Assembly: GCF_034366785.1 (NCBI RefSeq) | Contig: NZ_CP112932.1 | Location: forward strand, 124,001-188,000 | From: Candidatus Trichorickettsia mobilis | GTDB taxonomy: Bacteria > Pseudomonadota > Alphaproteobacteria > Rickettsiales > Rickettsiaceae | DNA length: 64,000 nucleotides | Direction: 5' to 3' | Shown: in pieces, positions 9,901 through 18,505 of the stretch | How the letters are laid out: every line of letters starts with the position of its first letter | Numbering within the stretch: position 1 is the first letter of the stretch | Notes under the pieces: model-generated | Seen by the model: the letters and a program-made list of their open reading frames with translations, nothing else | What the model was told of the DNA's origin: nothing | Database searches by the model: none | Position numbers and translations under genes: made by a program

Positions 9901-10639
9901 CTATTATTTGAGTAAACTGATTTTTAAGTTCTGAGTTACCTTGCAACAAGGTTTGCGCTGAAGAATATTTAGCATTCTTAATTACATTATCAAGAGTTCT
10001 TGTAACATCCGCTTGGGTGACAGTAGTTAACTTAGCTGTTGTATATTCGCCGATTGCTTTACCATTACCTTTCAAGTACTGCGTCATATTTGGGTCTTTA
10101 GCTAACAACCCTAGACCATCTGAAGTAATCTTCATGTAATCAGCATTAGGTGAGATTGCATTAAGCGCAATATTTTTGATATCTTTTAAGGTTTCTTCAT
10201 TTTTTAGAGCAGCACCAATATTTTTAAGTCCATTTTGATCTAAGATACCATCTTTACTAAATTCTTTGACTCCAAATCCGTCTAACATTTTGCCAACAGC
10301 AGGTAGACCATCAGCTTCTTTTTTGACTTTATCCCATAATTTTTGGTTTCCTAATACCTCTTTCTGAAAATCTGGGTCTTGATAAATTGCCGGATCTGAT
10401 CGCGCTAATTTTATCATATTATAGGTATCGATAGGATGAGTAACAGCAAACTTTATGGCTTTCCAGATAGAACCGAAACTTAAACCTGGGGCTTTGCCAG
10501 TAGTTTCATTTGGAGTAAAATCTTTGATTATACTACCCAATAAACTATCAGCCTTTCCAGAAAATACACTATCCAACGCATTCTGAATGCCCTGCCATGA
10601 TTTCTTCTTCTTCTCTAACTCTAATTCTTCTGCCACCAA
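6992..10639 (-). CDS. very large orphan protein with pentapeptide-type repeats
   Basis: A 1215-residue protein with no signal peptide and no clear enzyme domain. Residues about 270-600 contain several degenerate units of roughly 100 residues, each with a pattern like DPEIKGYF or KPEIAEYFKGN followed by a helical stretch. Residues about 660-785 form a pentapeptide-repeat-like beta-helix (for example FKNTVFTNVGFDGVKLKGVD and LTGVDLSGVSLKGADLSKV). The C-terminal third contains two copies of a module with a VTGGIYL motif. The tail is rich in Lys and Arg (KNKRSSVVER). The start has a charged N-terminus (MVAEELELEKKKK). A host-directed or structural role is possible; the function is unknown. A strongly AT-rich spacer precedes it, fitting its own promoter. 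Confidence 0.8.
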   Translation of the reverse strand: MVAEELELEKKKKSWQGIQNALDSVFSGKADSLLGSIIKDFTPNETTGKAPGLSFGSIWKAIKFAVTHPIDTYNMIKLARSDPAIYQDPDFQKEVLGNQKLWDKVKKEADGLPAVGKMLDGFGVKEFSKDGILDQNGLKNIGAALKNEETLKDIKNIALNAISPNADYMKITSDGLGLLAKDPNMTQYLKGNGKAIGEYTTAKLTTVTQADVTRTLDNVIKNAKYSSAQTLLQGNSELKNQFTQIIANNLANPSVTQAFDTIPEFMKLTALQQESLKSLSEETSSKTQPFLQEAYGLDKTKAGALAGIVPILLDSPKDLKTVFDGFQAGNYTKMTTDLLSMVDRKPEIAEYFKGNRDIFVDVLNKTFENTPALKDLNLKGELYDIVPALLKHPKELTDIINIQNTGNYGEVGKKFIDLVQSDPEIKGYFTEKGGLLTQISTKAMGMEAYGIKDDEVGKIFERLMDKENAPKLQGVLESYQKGEWTKVITSTCDLIDKDPQFKQYMKDNKENLAKIVTAVIDKSPQLKSYTNGADVGHLASGILENPKVIKDLVESYEKYANSKGKIETVAAVASMGITGAKIAMQNAGAIYGAVTGWISGADSAKQNLVNGIVQQLSDTDRSNVTEPLKLNDFVKNSIANSNLNQENQAKVDTLVNRNILFDGVNIKGSIDAPLKLENLTIEGNSFVNSTIENTSFKNTVFTNVGFDGVKLKGVDFAGATIDATTLKSMLDSVKKGGIALDGVKIVGDLTGVDLSGVSLKGADLSKVTSMKDVNLKDTNLTDSKFPENRQLLTDTYNLDKAMVTVGAIAPETMKEQQNKVVDKAVEQIASVADTVGGEKMSAEQKTKLGVTIKELIQEGGAVGKYIQEGLSATPNDAINKNFPIKPKQISHVADYNGKTNNMMTILLANKDGDSKAISNAIAANVIADTVTTNLFQKGQNRGKDGLLIKEAMKQVVTKFTQENPGADLNKSLGTPEGQNLVGEISKELQSKTKYTTVGKVTGGIYLPPEALTEPLINKLKVQMNDSCGTTKLNEQELANIETMANKIGTNLFGTGVDGARKSDTKLIEQNLKDTFYQLKKENNGVDLSDTISQQTDKMVGKVDKGYITTARTELTELYYKNSTNTSAGMVTGGIYLDEAKIGKEDFREKVKQMVKDSVQPSIDQKVKISELAKQAMIQNPEIKGLIKPQNGDKPHHQEVPINQDLKNKRSSVVER

Positions 10640-10762
10640 ACCCTCATTATAAAAAATTATTAATTGAATTATACATAAGGATAAATTAATAATTAATTAA
10701 TTTTATATGAATTTATATAATGTATTTATTTTTATAAAATGTAGAAATTTTTTGCAGAAAAA

Positions 10763-11815
10763 TTAACTATTATTAACAGAGTCAGCGTAACTACTAATGC
10801 TATAATAACACCATAATAAACAAGATAGTAATATGACAGCTCCGATTTGATGAATCAAAGCCAAAGAAATAGGAACAGCGTATATAATTGTTAGAATACC
10901 GGCAGAAACCTGCAATATTAAAGCTAATATTATACAATAATTAATTATACGTAACTTGGAATTATTTATATAACACAACTTAAAAATAATCATACTCACT
11001 GTTACTATGATTAAATATGCACAACTTCTATGCAAAAATTGTATAAATACTGGATCATTAAGACTCTCAAAACCAATAGTGCTTATACTAATTTCTTCTG
11101 CAATAAACTTTGTTCCCATTAGTGGGAAACTATTATATACTAAACCAGCATCAAGCCCAGCTGTCAGTCCACCAATAATAATTTGCAAGTACATCATTGC
11201 TAATGATAACCCACATAATAATCTAAGCGGTTGTAAATTCATCCCAGGCAAAATCATTTTATTTTTGCATGAATTAATCATTAACTGCCAAAATAATAAA
11301 GTATAAATTATAAAAGCTATAATTAAATGTAGGGCTAATCTAAAATGACTAACATAAGGCATCTGCTCTAAACCGCTTTTTACCATATACCAGCCAATAA
11401 ATCCTTGAACAGCAAATAATAATAATATTATTGGATATACTTTAGTAGTCCTTGCAATTATTCCTTGTCGATAAAAATATAATAGGGGTAATAAATATAC
11501 TAATCCGGTTACTCTTCCGGCTAGTCGATGAACAAATTCTAACCAGAAAATAAATTTAAATTCGGCTAAACTCATACTATTATTAAGTTGTAAATATTCT
11601 GGAGAAAGCTGATATTTAGCAAATTCTTCTAGCCAGTGGTTATCAGTTAATGGTGGTATAATTCCCGAAATTGGCTTCCATTCTACTATCGATAGCCCAG
11701 AGTTAGTTAACCTGGTTAGCCCTCCAAGAAAAATCATTAAGATTACCATTAAAGAGCATATGCTTAACCAAATTATTAAATAATTCTTTTGATGTTGATT
11801 GAATAGTGATAACAT
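10763..11815 (-). CDS. ctaA: heme A synthase (COX15/CtaA type)
   Basis: Heme A synthase oxidises the C8 methyl of heme O to heme A for cytochrome c oxidase and sits in the inner membrane. The 350-residue protein has about eight hydrophobic segments. Type-2 CtaA features are seen: the N-terminal GGLTRLTNSGLSIVEWKPI loop, EFVHRLAGR with a heme-ligand histidine, the PYVSHFRLALHL histidines, and in the second half FLHRSCAYL and LIHQIGAVILL. The length is typical of alphaproteobacteria. It stands alone between a large orphan gene and a palindromic repeat. Confidence 0.93.
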   Translation of the reverse strand: MLSLFNQHQKNYLIIWLSICSLMVILMIFLGGLTRLTNSGLSIVEWKPISGIIPPLTDNHWLEEFAKYQLSPEYLQLNNSMSLAEFKFIFWLEFVHRLAGRVTGLVYLLPLLYFYRQGIIARTTKVYPIILLLFAVQGFIGWYMVKSGLEQMPYVSHFRLALHLIIAFIIYTLLFWQLMINSCKNKMILPGMNLQPLRLLCGLSLAMMYLQIIIGGLTAGLDAGLVYNSFPLMGTKFIAEEISISTIGFESLNDPVFIQFLHRSCAYLIIVTVSMIIFKLCYINNSKLRIINYCIILALILQVSAGILTIIYAVPISLALIHQIGAVILLSCLLWCYYSISSYADSVNNS

Positions 11816-11887
11816 TATTTATTCTATGAAATTATGTGAATTAAGTAGACAAAAAAAACTAAAATAAAAAAGTCATCATAATAAATC

Positions 11888-11961
11888 AAAAGTCATCCTG
11901 AACTTGTTTCAGGATCTGATACAGTTTTGACGAGATCCTGAAACAAGTTCAGGATGACTTT
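11888..11961. repeat. palindromic repeat downstream of the polyprenyl synthase gene
   Basis: An inverted repeat of the GTCATCCTGAACTTGTTTCA type, with arms at about 11889-11916 and 11933-11961, each pairing over roughly 28 bases. It is the same family as the elements at 3099, 20592, 32716 and 36585, with CCTGAA in place of CCCGAA. It lies between ctaA and the polyprenyl synthase gene (both minus strand) and could fold as a strong hairpin at the end of the upstream transcript. A motif at 12014-12027 (AGTGAGAGAGGTCT) matches the terminal repeat of the RPE1 element found in nadK. Confidence 0.85.
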
Positions 11962-12096
11962 ATAACTCATTCAGTAAACTTGTGACGATAAGCATACACA
12001 AAACGTAAGAATAAGTGAGAGAGGTCTATTCTGTAAATAAAGACCGATATTCTTGGCGATGCTAATGCTCGGTTAATTATTTATAAGATACCTTAT

Positions 12097-13080
12097 CTAA
12101 AATGACCGGTTTACAGTAAACTCAACTAAATCAGCTAAATAATCCTTATATCTATTAGTAATACTAATTTGCTTTAACCATGAATGTGCTTCAATCTTTA
12201 AAGATTCTAAATATACCATTACCTGCTCTTTTATAGAATATTGGTCTAATAATTTTTTGATTAATAAAAAATCATCCCAAGATCGGTTATCATTTTCAAT
12301 CATCGTCAATAACTTAGCCTGCTCTTCTGGAGCTAAGCTATCATACAGTAAAATTAGCGGTAAAGTGACCTTACCCTCTAAAAAATCATCGGCAATATTC
12401 TTGCCAATCTCTTTTTCACTACCAAAATAATCAAGTAAATCATCAATAATTTGGAAAATATTACCTAAAACCATCCCAAAATTCCATAAAATCTTACAGT
12501 GCGCCAATGGCTGGTCAGCAATAATAGCCCCAACTTCGCAAGCAGCTGCAAATAGCTCAGCAGTTTTTGCAGCGATTACTCCTTGATATTCTTCTATGGT
12601 AATTAAGCGCCTTTCTTTTAATTTTACCAACTGTGCTACTTCTCCTTCAGCAATAATAGCCGAAGCTTTTGATAATGATTGCATTGCTGAAATCGATCTA
12701 GTTTCAACCATTAATTTAAAAGACTGACTAAATAAAAAATCACCAACCAGAATACTAGACTTACTACCCCATATCACATTAGCTGTCGGTTTAAATCTAC
12801 GCACTGCACTCTCGTCCACTACGTCATCATGCAATAAAGTGGCTGTATGAATAAACTCAACCGCAGCTGCAAGCCGAATATGATTCTCGCCACTATACTT
12901 AAACATTTTGCTGGACAGTATTGTAAGTAATGGCCTGATTCTTTTACCACCACCATCAATTAAATATTTACCTACCAAGGCTACTAATTCTTCTCGCGCT
13001 ACTAAATAGCTTGCGATCATATCATTCATAGCGCTAAGATCTTCAGCTAAATTTTTTTGGATATCTCGAATAAGGCCCAA
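12097..13080 (-). CDS. ispB: octaprenyl/polyprenyl diphosphate synthase
   Basis: A long-chain trans-prenyltransferase that condenses isopentenyl diphosphate units to make the ubiquinone side chain. Both Asp-rich substrate motifs are present (LLHDDVVDES and IIDDLLDYFG), plus GGGKRIRP near the N-terminus. The open frame extends to 13137 with an ATG, but that N-terminus is hydrophobic and unlike the family. A TTG at 13080 preceded by GGAG with an 8-base gap gives a 327-residue protein with the expected start (LGLIRDIQKNLAEDLSAMND), so I chose TTG. Chain length cannot be read from sequence alone. Closest family usage is IspB. Confidence 0.9.
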   Translation of the reverse strand: MGLIRDIQKNLAEDLSAMNDMIASYLVAREELVALVGKYLIDGGGKRIRPLLTILSSKMFKYSGENHIRLAAAVEFIHTATLLHDDVVDESAVRRFKPTANVIWGSKSSILVGDFLFSQSFKLMVETRSISAMQSLSKASAIIAEGEVAQLVKLKERRLITIEEYQGVIAAKTAELFAAACEVGAIIADQPLAHCKILWNFGMVLGNIFQIIDDLLDYFGSEKEIGKNIADDFLEGKVTLPLILLYDSLAPEEQAKLLTMIENDNRSWDDFLLIKKLLDQYSIKEQVMVYLESLKIEAHSWLKQISITNRYKDYLADLVEFTVNRSF

Positions 13081-13217
13081 ATTATGTGCTCCATGAAAAT
13101 AATAAAGAATGTGAATAATTGTGAAGATCAAAATCAAATAAGAGCTCTAAGCTCTATGAATATTAAAGATCTCTGACATGACTAAGTAATTATTTGATTT
13201 TCATCAAAGTATCATTT

Positions 13218-14915
13218 TTACTCAATAAGCTGCTGCCAAGTATCCTGTTTCAATTCAAACGGCTTAAGCATTAATTGTTCTAAAAACTGCTTTTGATCTT
13301 GATCTAGTTCCGGCGCAAATTCTCTCATTTTATCTAAAATATTATCTCCAGCTTTAATTTGTTCAACGGTTTTTCTATATAAAGCCAGATAGTATAAGAT
13401 TTTAATTTTGCCTAATTCCGTATTACCAATTTTGCTTCTAATCAAATTACTGGAATTGAAATTATATTCCAAACTTAGGTCATCTGATGCAGAATCAGGA
13501 TAATCAGAAATAGTTTTTAAAAAATGCTTTGCTGTATCAGCATATAATAATCTACTAGCCTCAGTCTCTCCGCCAAATTTTTTGAATACATAAGCATTCT
13601 CTAATAACAAATCTACTATCTTTTGATAGTTATTAATAACGCCCAAACCTTTACTATGCCAATTTTTATCAGATTCTGCTCCAGTTTTTATTATACTCTC
13701 ATTAGTAAGACGGATACCACTTCTACCAGAAGTTATACTAAAATTATTAACCTGCAGCTGCAAATCATCCTTCCGACGAGCAAAAGAAAAATCTAAATCA
13801 AAATTGTACTCTCTATTTTCTAACGTTTCTAATTTAAATTTATCTTTATTATCAACAGTATATTCTAACCAAACTTTAAATATAGTGGTCATAGGATTAG
13901 TGGGAATATTGACAATAACATATTTCAATAATTCAAATACCTCATTAAAGAATCCAGTTTTTAAAGCAAGATTTACCTCACAATTTACAATTAGATCAGT
14001 ATTAACACCATCATGTTTATGTTTATAAAATATATTAGGCTTAAATTTATGCACTACTGAATCATCTGGAGCATAAGTTACGCCTATAACTAAATCATTT
14101 TTTAGATCAGTAAAATTTGTAGCTTCAGTCGTTATATAAATTTTACTCTCGCCATTAAATGCAAAAGGTACTATAAAATTATGCAGCAAATTTTCTGGAG
14201 CAAATCTTCTACCGGAAATTGCATGATTAACTTTTGTAGAATATGTAATGTCAAGTCTTTGTGGTATATTTTGTAAGAAATCCTGTAAACTGGTGTAAAA
14301 CTTTTTTTTACTAAAAAATAATTTAATTAATTGATAATCGGCATCATATAATTTTTCATCATCTACTAAATCAAAAATTTGTACGGTTGATAATCTAGAT
14401 TCAAAATCTTTAATAAAATTGATAATTTCAAACCAGTTATTGTTATTTATAATAGTTTTTATTAATTTACTACTAAATGGCAATCTAAAACTATTATAAG
14501 AATCGCCTATGATAATTTTTGACCCAAATTTAGATTGTACTGGTTTATACCAAGCATTAATTTCACCGGCAAAGTGAATAAATATTCTACTTTTGAGCAA
14601 ATCATAGCCAATGATAAGAGGATCTTTATACTCAATTTTATTAGACTGACCTTCTTCATTCCAATTTATAAATTTAATCGCAATTTTAAAAGGATAGCCA
14701 ACCGGAATCACTTTATCAAATTTTATATAATATTCTAAGCTCTGGTTTGGCTCGATTACATTTATTTGCTTATTAGCATATTGCTTGTTTATAGAAGCTG
14801 AAATTAGATTAAGTGATATATACCAAGCTAAACTATAAATTATAACTAAAGAACATATTATCCAAAAACAATATTTTAAGAACCTTTTTAAATAAGAATT
14901 TCTATACAAAATCAC
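13218..14915 (-). CDS. membrane-anchored protein of unknown function, downstream of tlc
   Basis: A 565-residue protein with one N-terminal membrane segment (about residues 14-34, YCFWIICSLVIIYSLAWYIS). The rest is hydrophilic and rich in Lys, Asn and beta-prone stretches, which predicts a type II topology with a large periplasmic domain. It looks like the conserved Rickettsiaceae membrane-associated proteins of the DUF2125 type, but I am not sure of that assignment. It begins 15 bases after tlc ends, so the two are probably one transcript. No catalytic motif is evident. Confidence 0.7.
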   Translation of the reverse strand: MILYRNSYLKRFLKYCFWIICSLVIIYSLAWYISLNLISASINKQYANKQINVIEPNQSLEYYIKFDKVIPVGYPFKIAIKFINWNEEGQSNKIEYKDPLIIGYDLLKSRIFIHFAGEINAWYKPVQSKFGSKIIIGDSYNSFRLPFSSKLIKTIINNNNWFEIINFIKDFESRLSTVQIFDLVDDEKLYDADYQLIKLFFSKKKFYTSLQDFLQNIPQRLDITYSTKVNHAISGRRFAPENLLHNFIVPFAFNGESKIYITTEATNFTDLKNDLVIGVTYAPDDSVVHKFKPNIFYKHKHDGVNTDLIVNCEVNLALKTGFFNEVFELLKYVIVNIPTNPMTTIFKVWLEYTVDNKDKFKLETLENREYNFDLDFSFARRKDDLQLQVNNFSITSGRSGIRLTNESIIKTGAESDKNWHSKGLGVINNYQKIVDLLLENAYVFKKFGGETEASRLLYADTAKHFLKTISDYPDSASDDLSLEYNFNSSNLIRSKIGNTELGKIKILYYLALYRKTVEQIKAGDNILDKMREFAPELDQDQKQFLEQLMLKPFELKQDTWQQLIE

Positions 14916-14930
14916 CTCTAATAAACTGTA

Positions 14931-16442
14931 TCAAACGGAGTTATTACATACTGCCAGATATTCTTTATTCAAATTAATTACACTTTGAACCCAAATTACA
15001 ATAAATACCATAAAAATAATCATCAGATAAAATGATATTGAGTTAAAACTGGCCATCGGTAATATTATAAAAATACCCGACTGCACAAAAGCACCTAAAG
15101 ATTTACCAAACTTAAGACCTATGACCTCAGCAGTTGCTTTTCCTTTAGTACGCAATTCAATAGATAAAGGAATATAAGCCATCTCCTTAGTAGAATCAAA
15201 TAAGGAATATTTTGTCGATTTACTTAAAATATTTTGTATTGCTCCAACTATTACTGCCGCAAAAACTGGATTTACTGTAATATTCCAAATCGTAATTTCT
15301 TTGGCAAAAATTATAAAAGTAAAAAATATTGTGCCAGTAATAAAAATCATTGCTGGAGTAAATAAAGCTGCCGTAATCCAGCTCAATTTCCGCAAAATAT
15401 TGCTGCCGATAATCATAAATGTAATGCTAGCAATTCCCATATAAATATTGAATTGGCCCATAAAATTAACATACTCAATAGTATTTGGATAACATTCTCT
15501 CAATTTTGCTTTCCAAGGTCCCTCTAATAAATTAATTACTAAACCGTAGCATAACACTAAAACTACGATATGGCATATATAACTGGAATTCATTATTAAT
15601 CTAATACTTTCAATCAAAGAAAGCTTAGTCTTACTATCTTCTGTTACCCGATGAAATTTATCACGAAAACCTTCTTCTTTTAATATTATGCTATTAATAA
15701 TTTTAAATAAAATCATTGCGGCAATGCCGGCAAAAACTATTGATAATATTATTGGCTGCAGCATCCTCTGACATTGCATCTTGTACTCTGGAGTCATGTA
15801 ATCCAATACCTCAGCAACATCTGAGAAAGTCATTAATACATTACCAGCCAAGATCAAACCAAAATTGCCAACCATACCTAGAATTGGGTAAAAGCGCTTT
15901 GCTTGAGCAGTATTAAAAATATGATTAGCAAATTGCCAAAACATTAGATTAATTATTACCACACTCCACAATTCAGAAAATATATACATTAAGGCGTAGC
16001 TCCATTTGCCAGCTATTTGTATAAACCACTTTAAATTTGGATAATCCAAGGCTAATTTATGAATTAAAGCAATGTCTGGATGATAAGAAGCTTGATTAGG
16101 ATAAAGCAAATATGCAAATAACAAAAAAATACACAGAAAAATACTTATCACTATATAAAAAACACGCTCAAAACTAAAAATGTTACTCAGTTTAGCGTAA
16201 ACTATAGTAAATATCACAGACGACGGCAATACAAGCCATAATTTAAGAAAACTTATTGCTTCTGCTCCTATTTCCGGTACTACTAAACCATCTTTTAATG
16301 ATCTAAGTGCAGCAAAATTAAATAACACACACAACATCATTAACGCCATAGGTAAGAAGAGTCTCATTTCTCCTTTTTCTATTGGCCATATTACCTCTTT
16401 AAAGGTAGCAAAAAAATTTTTTTTAAGTGTGCTCGTTGACAT
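14931..16442 (-). CDS. tlc: ADP/ATP carrier (Tlc/NTT nucleotide translocase)
   Basis: An inner-membrane carrier of the NTT family (about 12 membrane segments, 503 residues) that exchanges bacterial ADP for host ATP or imports other host nucleotides. It is a hallmark of obligate intracellular bacteria. Family signatures are the N-terminal FKEVIWPIEKGE segment, LRSLKDGLVVPEIGAEAISF, WSYALMYIFSELW, FWQFANHIF.TAQAKRFYP and the C-terminal KYSLFDSTKEMAYIPL. Rickettsia carry five paralogues with different substrates. Which paralogue this is cannot be decided here, so the substrate is left open. It is followed by the 565-residue membrane protein with a 15-base gap. Confidence 0.95.
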   Translation of the reverse strand: MSTSTLKKNFFATFKEVIWPIEKGEMRLFLPMALMMLCVLFNFAALRSLKDGLVVPEIGAEAISFLKLWLVLPSSVIFTIVYAKLSNIFSFERVFYIVISIFLCIFLLFAYLLYPNQASYHPDIALIHKLALDYPNLKWFIQIAGKWSYALMYIFSELWSVVIINLMFWQFANHIFNTAQAKRFYPILGMVGNFGLILAGNVLMTFSDVAEVLDYMTPEYKMQCQRMLQPIILSIVFAGIAAMILFKIINSIILKEEGFRDKFHRVTEDSKTKLSLIESIRLIMNSSYICHIVVLVLCYGLVINLLEGPWKAKLRECYPNTIEYVNFMGQFNIYMGIASITFMIIGSNILRKLSWITAALFTPAMIFITGTIFFTFIIFAKEITIWNITVNPVFAAVIVGAIQNILSKSTKYSLFDSTKEMAYIPLSIELRTKGKATAEVIGLKFGKSLGAFVQSGIFIILPMASFNSISFYLMIIFMVFIVIWVQSVINLNKEYLAVCNNSV

Positions 16443-16550
16443 ATATACAAAGAAAAATATTTGTTAGTCCACGAATGTTACAGCATAATTAGTAAGGAGG
16501 GTAGATGTAAATACAACATCAAGATGATTTTTAGGATGTTTTTTATATTT

Positions 16551-16599
16551 CATGCCAAATTTTATGATAATGGTAGTATATAGAATAAAATTTGGCATG
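16551..16599. repeat. inverted repeat between the phasin-like gene and tlc
   Basis: Perfect 15-base arms (CATGCCAAATTTTAT at 16551-16565 and its complement at 16585-16599) flank a 19-base loop. It lies after the 186-residue gene and before tlc on the minus strand. It may end the upstream transcript, or be an operator. No T-run follows on the minus strand, so a classic intrinsic terminator is doubtful. Confidence 0.6.
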
Positions 16600-16661
16600 G
16601 AAAAATTAAAAATAAACAAAAATGCAAGAGGTCTAATCAACGTTTTGTTTACATCTATTCT

Positions 16662-17222
16662 CTAAATAAAGCATTTAATATATTTATCAACAAAGCTTGT
16701 GGAATTTTCCATTTTTTTATTGACCAAACTTTGGCCAATATTACTAATATTTAAAAATAAATCAGCAAAATTATTGAAATTCTCGCTAACAACTTTACGT
16801 TGAAAATTTAGCATATCCGAGACGTCTCGCAATTGTAGTATATCTCTGCTAATAATCATATTTTCTTGTATAGCTTGATCAAACGTGGCGGTACAAGCAC
16901 TCAGCACTTCTTCAGCAAAATATATATTTACATTTGTATCGTCAACTAGCTTATCAATAGTATTATTAGTAAGTTGTGTATAATTATTAACTACTTTATT
17001 TATATCTTCTGCAATATCACATTTTAAAATATTACCGGAAACCGCTAACGACTCACCGCTATTATCGTCTACTGACCTAACTTTCATTATTGTACTAGAT
17101 AATGAAAAAGCTTCTTCTTGTATCATTTTCTGACCTTCATCGTCAATATTAATATCGGCAGAAACTGTTTTCTTAATTCTTGACTTATGTAACTTGGTGA
17201 CATTTGCTTTATGTTTATGCAT
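16662..17222 (-). CDS. phasin-like protein
   Basis: A 186-residue protein with a basic N-terminus (MHKHKANVTKLHKSRIKK) and a helical C-terminal two-thirds. Residues about 110-170 (ISRDILQLRDVSDMLNFQRK, then VVSENFNNFADLFLNISNIG) follow the phasin pattern, in which a bundle of amphipathic helices includes an L..FQ...V..N..... segment. Phasins coat polyhydroxyalkanoate granules or act as small surface-active proteins. No PHA synthase is in the window, so the role here is unknown. It is also possible that it is an unrelated helical protein. It has no signal peptide. Confidence 0.55.
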   Translation of the reverse strand: MHKHKANVTKLHKSRIKKTVSADINIDDEGQKMIQEEAFSLSSTIMKVRSVDDNSGESLAVSGNILKCDIAEDINKVVNNYTQLTNNTIDKLVDDTNVNIYFAEEVLSACTATFDQAIQENMIISRDILQLRDVSDMLNFQRKVVSENFNNFADLFLNISNIGQSLVNKKMENSTSFVDKYIKCFI

Positions 17223-17299
17223 AAATATACCTACCTTTCTCCTAACTAAAACATTGCTATTTCAGAATGATCATCTACATTTACTGATATAGTCAAAAA

Positions 17300-18121
17300 T
17301 TATTGACGAATTTGTCGGAAATTTTCTATATGCGTTACATTTAAATCAGTGGAACGAATAGGGTTAATATCAACACCCCCTCGCCTAGTATATCTTGCAT
17401 ACACCGTAAGTTTTTCGGGATTACATCTATTTTTTATATCAATAAAGATCCGCTCTACACACTGCTCATGAAATTCTTGATGATTACGAAAAGATATTAA
17501 ATACTTTAACAACGCAGAATGATCTATTTTTAGTCCTTTATAACTAATTTGAATTGAAGCCCAATCAGGTTGACCAGTTACACAACAATTTGATTTCAGT
17601 AAATTTGAGTACAACACTTCTTCTACCAATAATTTTTCTTTAGATAGTGATAATAAATTTGCATTTATATTGTAATCACAAATGCTAACATCCAGCAAAT
17701 CGATATTAATACCAGTAAAATTGCCTAGTTCTAAATTACGATATCCATCTAAAGTTTGACAACGAATAGTAACCGGAGATTCTATCGCCTTACTTAAATC
17801 GCTTTGCATTAACTCTATCACTTGATTATCGTCATTAAATTTAGTGTTATTCAATGAATTCAGGTATAATTTTAATGACTTTGACTCAATAATATTTTCA
17901 GAATCAGCTGAAATAATAATCTCCATCACTCTTACCTCAGGCTTACCACTATAATGAAGCCAGGATACCTCATAACAATTCCAAATATCAAATCCTTTAA
18001 ATGGCAAAGGAGCCACTACCCCTATTTGATTTCTGGCAAGCTTGCGAGCAATTGGATATAGTAAGGTGGGATCGTATTCATCCTTATACGCTGTCTTTTT
18101 ACCAAGCAATATATTTTCCAT
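17300..18121 (-). CDS. queF: NADPH-dependent 7-cyano-7-deazaguanine reductase
   Basis: QueF reduces preQ0 to preQ1 in queuosine biosynthesis, in the cytoplasm. This is the long (E. coli) type, about 273 residues. It shows NLIESKS-like QueF motif residues (ENIIESKSLKLYLNSL), the catalytic cysteine region KSNCCVTGQPDWAS and the HEQCVERIF and YARYTRRGGVDINP segments. I place the start at ATG 18121 (MENILLGKKTAYKDEYD), where homology to E. coli QueF begins. An upstream in-frame TTG at 18166 would add 15 residues encoded by a palindromic repeat. queD lies elsewhere in this window (58115-58531), so the pathway is split. Confidence 0.95.
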   Translation of the reverse strand: MENILLGKKTAYKDEYDPTLLYPIARKLARNQIGVVAPLPFKGFDIWNCYEVSWLHYSGKPEVRVMEIIISADSENIIESKSLKLYLNSLNNTKFNDDNQVIELMQSDLSKAIESPVTIRCQTLDGYRNLELGNFTGINIDLLDVSICDYNINANLLSLSKEKLLVEEVLYSNLLKSNCCVTGQPDWASIQISYKGLKIDHSALLKYLISFRNHQEFHEQCVERIFIDIKNRCNPEKLTVYARYTRRGGVDINPIRSTDLNVTHIENFRQIRQ

Positions 18122-18146
18122 GATACTCGTTTGATTTGAAGAGTTG

Positions 18147-18265
18147 TAGACGAGGATCAACTTCAAGTTCGCTCAGAGTTCCTCCGTCTGCGCAGCGCAG
18201 CGTACGTGAGCAGCGCAGAGCTTCGAGAACAACAACGCCAATTCTTGAAGTTCATCGAGTATACT
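18147..18265. repeat. Rickettsia-type palindromic element upstream of queF
   Basis: About 119 bases forming an imperfect palindrome, with CTCGATGAACTTCAAG on one outer arm and GATCAACTTCAAG on the other. The middle is GC-rich with CTGCGC repeats. The same element is recognisable at 51579-51704 (upstream of tsaD), and a shortened copy is at 32837-32900 (at the rnj stop). It abuts the queF start and could supply an alternative in-frame N-terminus. Confidence 0.75.
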
Positions 18266-18505
18266 CCGAAATAATGAACTATACCACTACATCTATTAAA
18301 TTCAACTGAAATAATTTAATAGAATATTACCTGATATAGGTTTGATTAAGCTTAAATACCATTAACTGACTAATTAAACTATCTCTATATATAGTATGTC
18401 AATACAAAAAACATACCAAATGTACTAAATTATTTGTTTGTCTAAATCAATATATTTAACTATATTAATATCAATTATAACACCAAACCAGATACAATCA
18501 ATCTT
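18266..18505. other. AT-rich divergent spacer between queF and nrdA
   Basis: This AT-rich 240-base stretch must carry the nrdA promoter. Several TATA-like stretches are present (for example CTATATATAGTATG around 18391), but I cannot assign a promoter firmly. No open frame or hairpin of note is seen. Confidence 0.4.
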
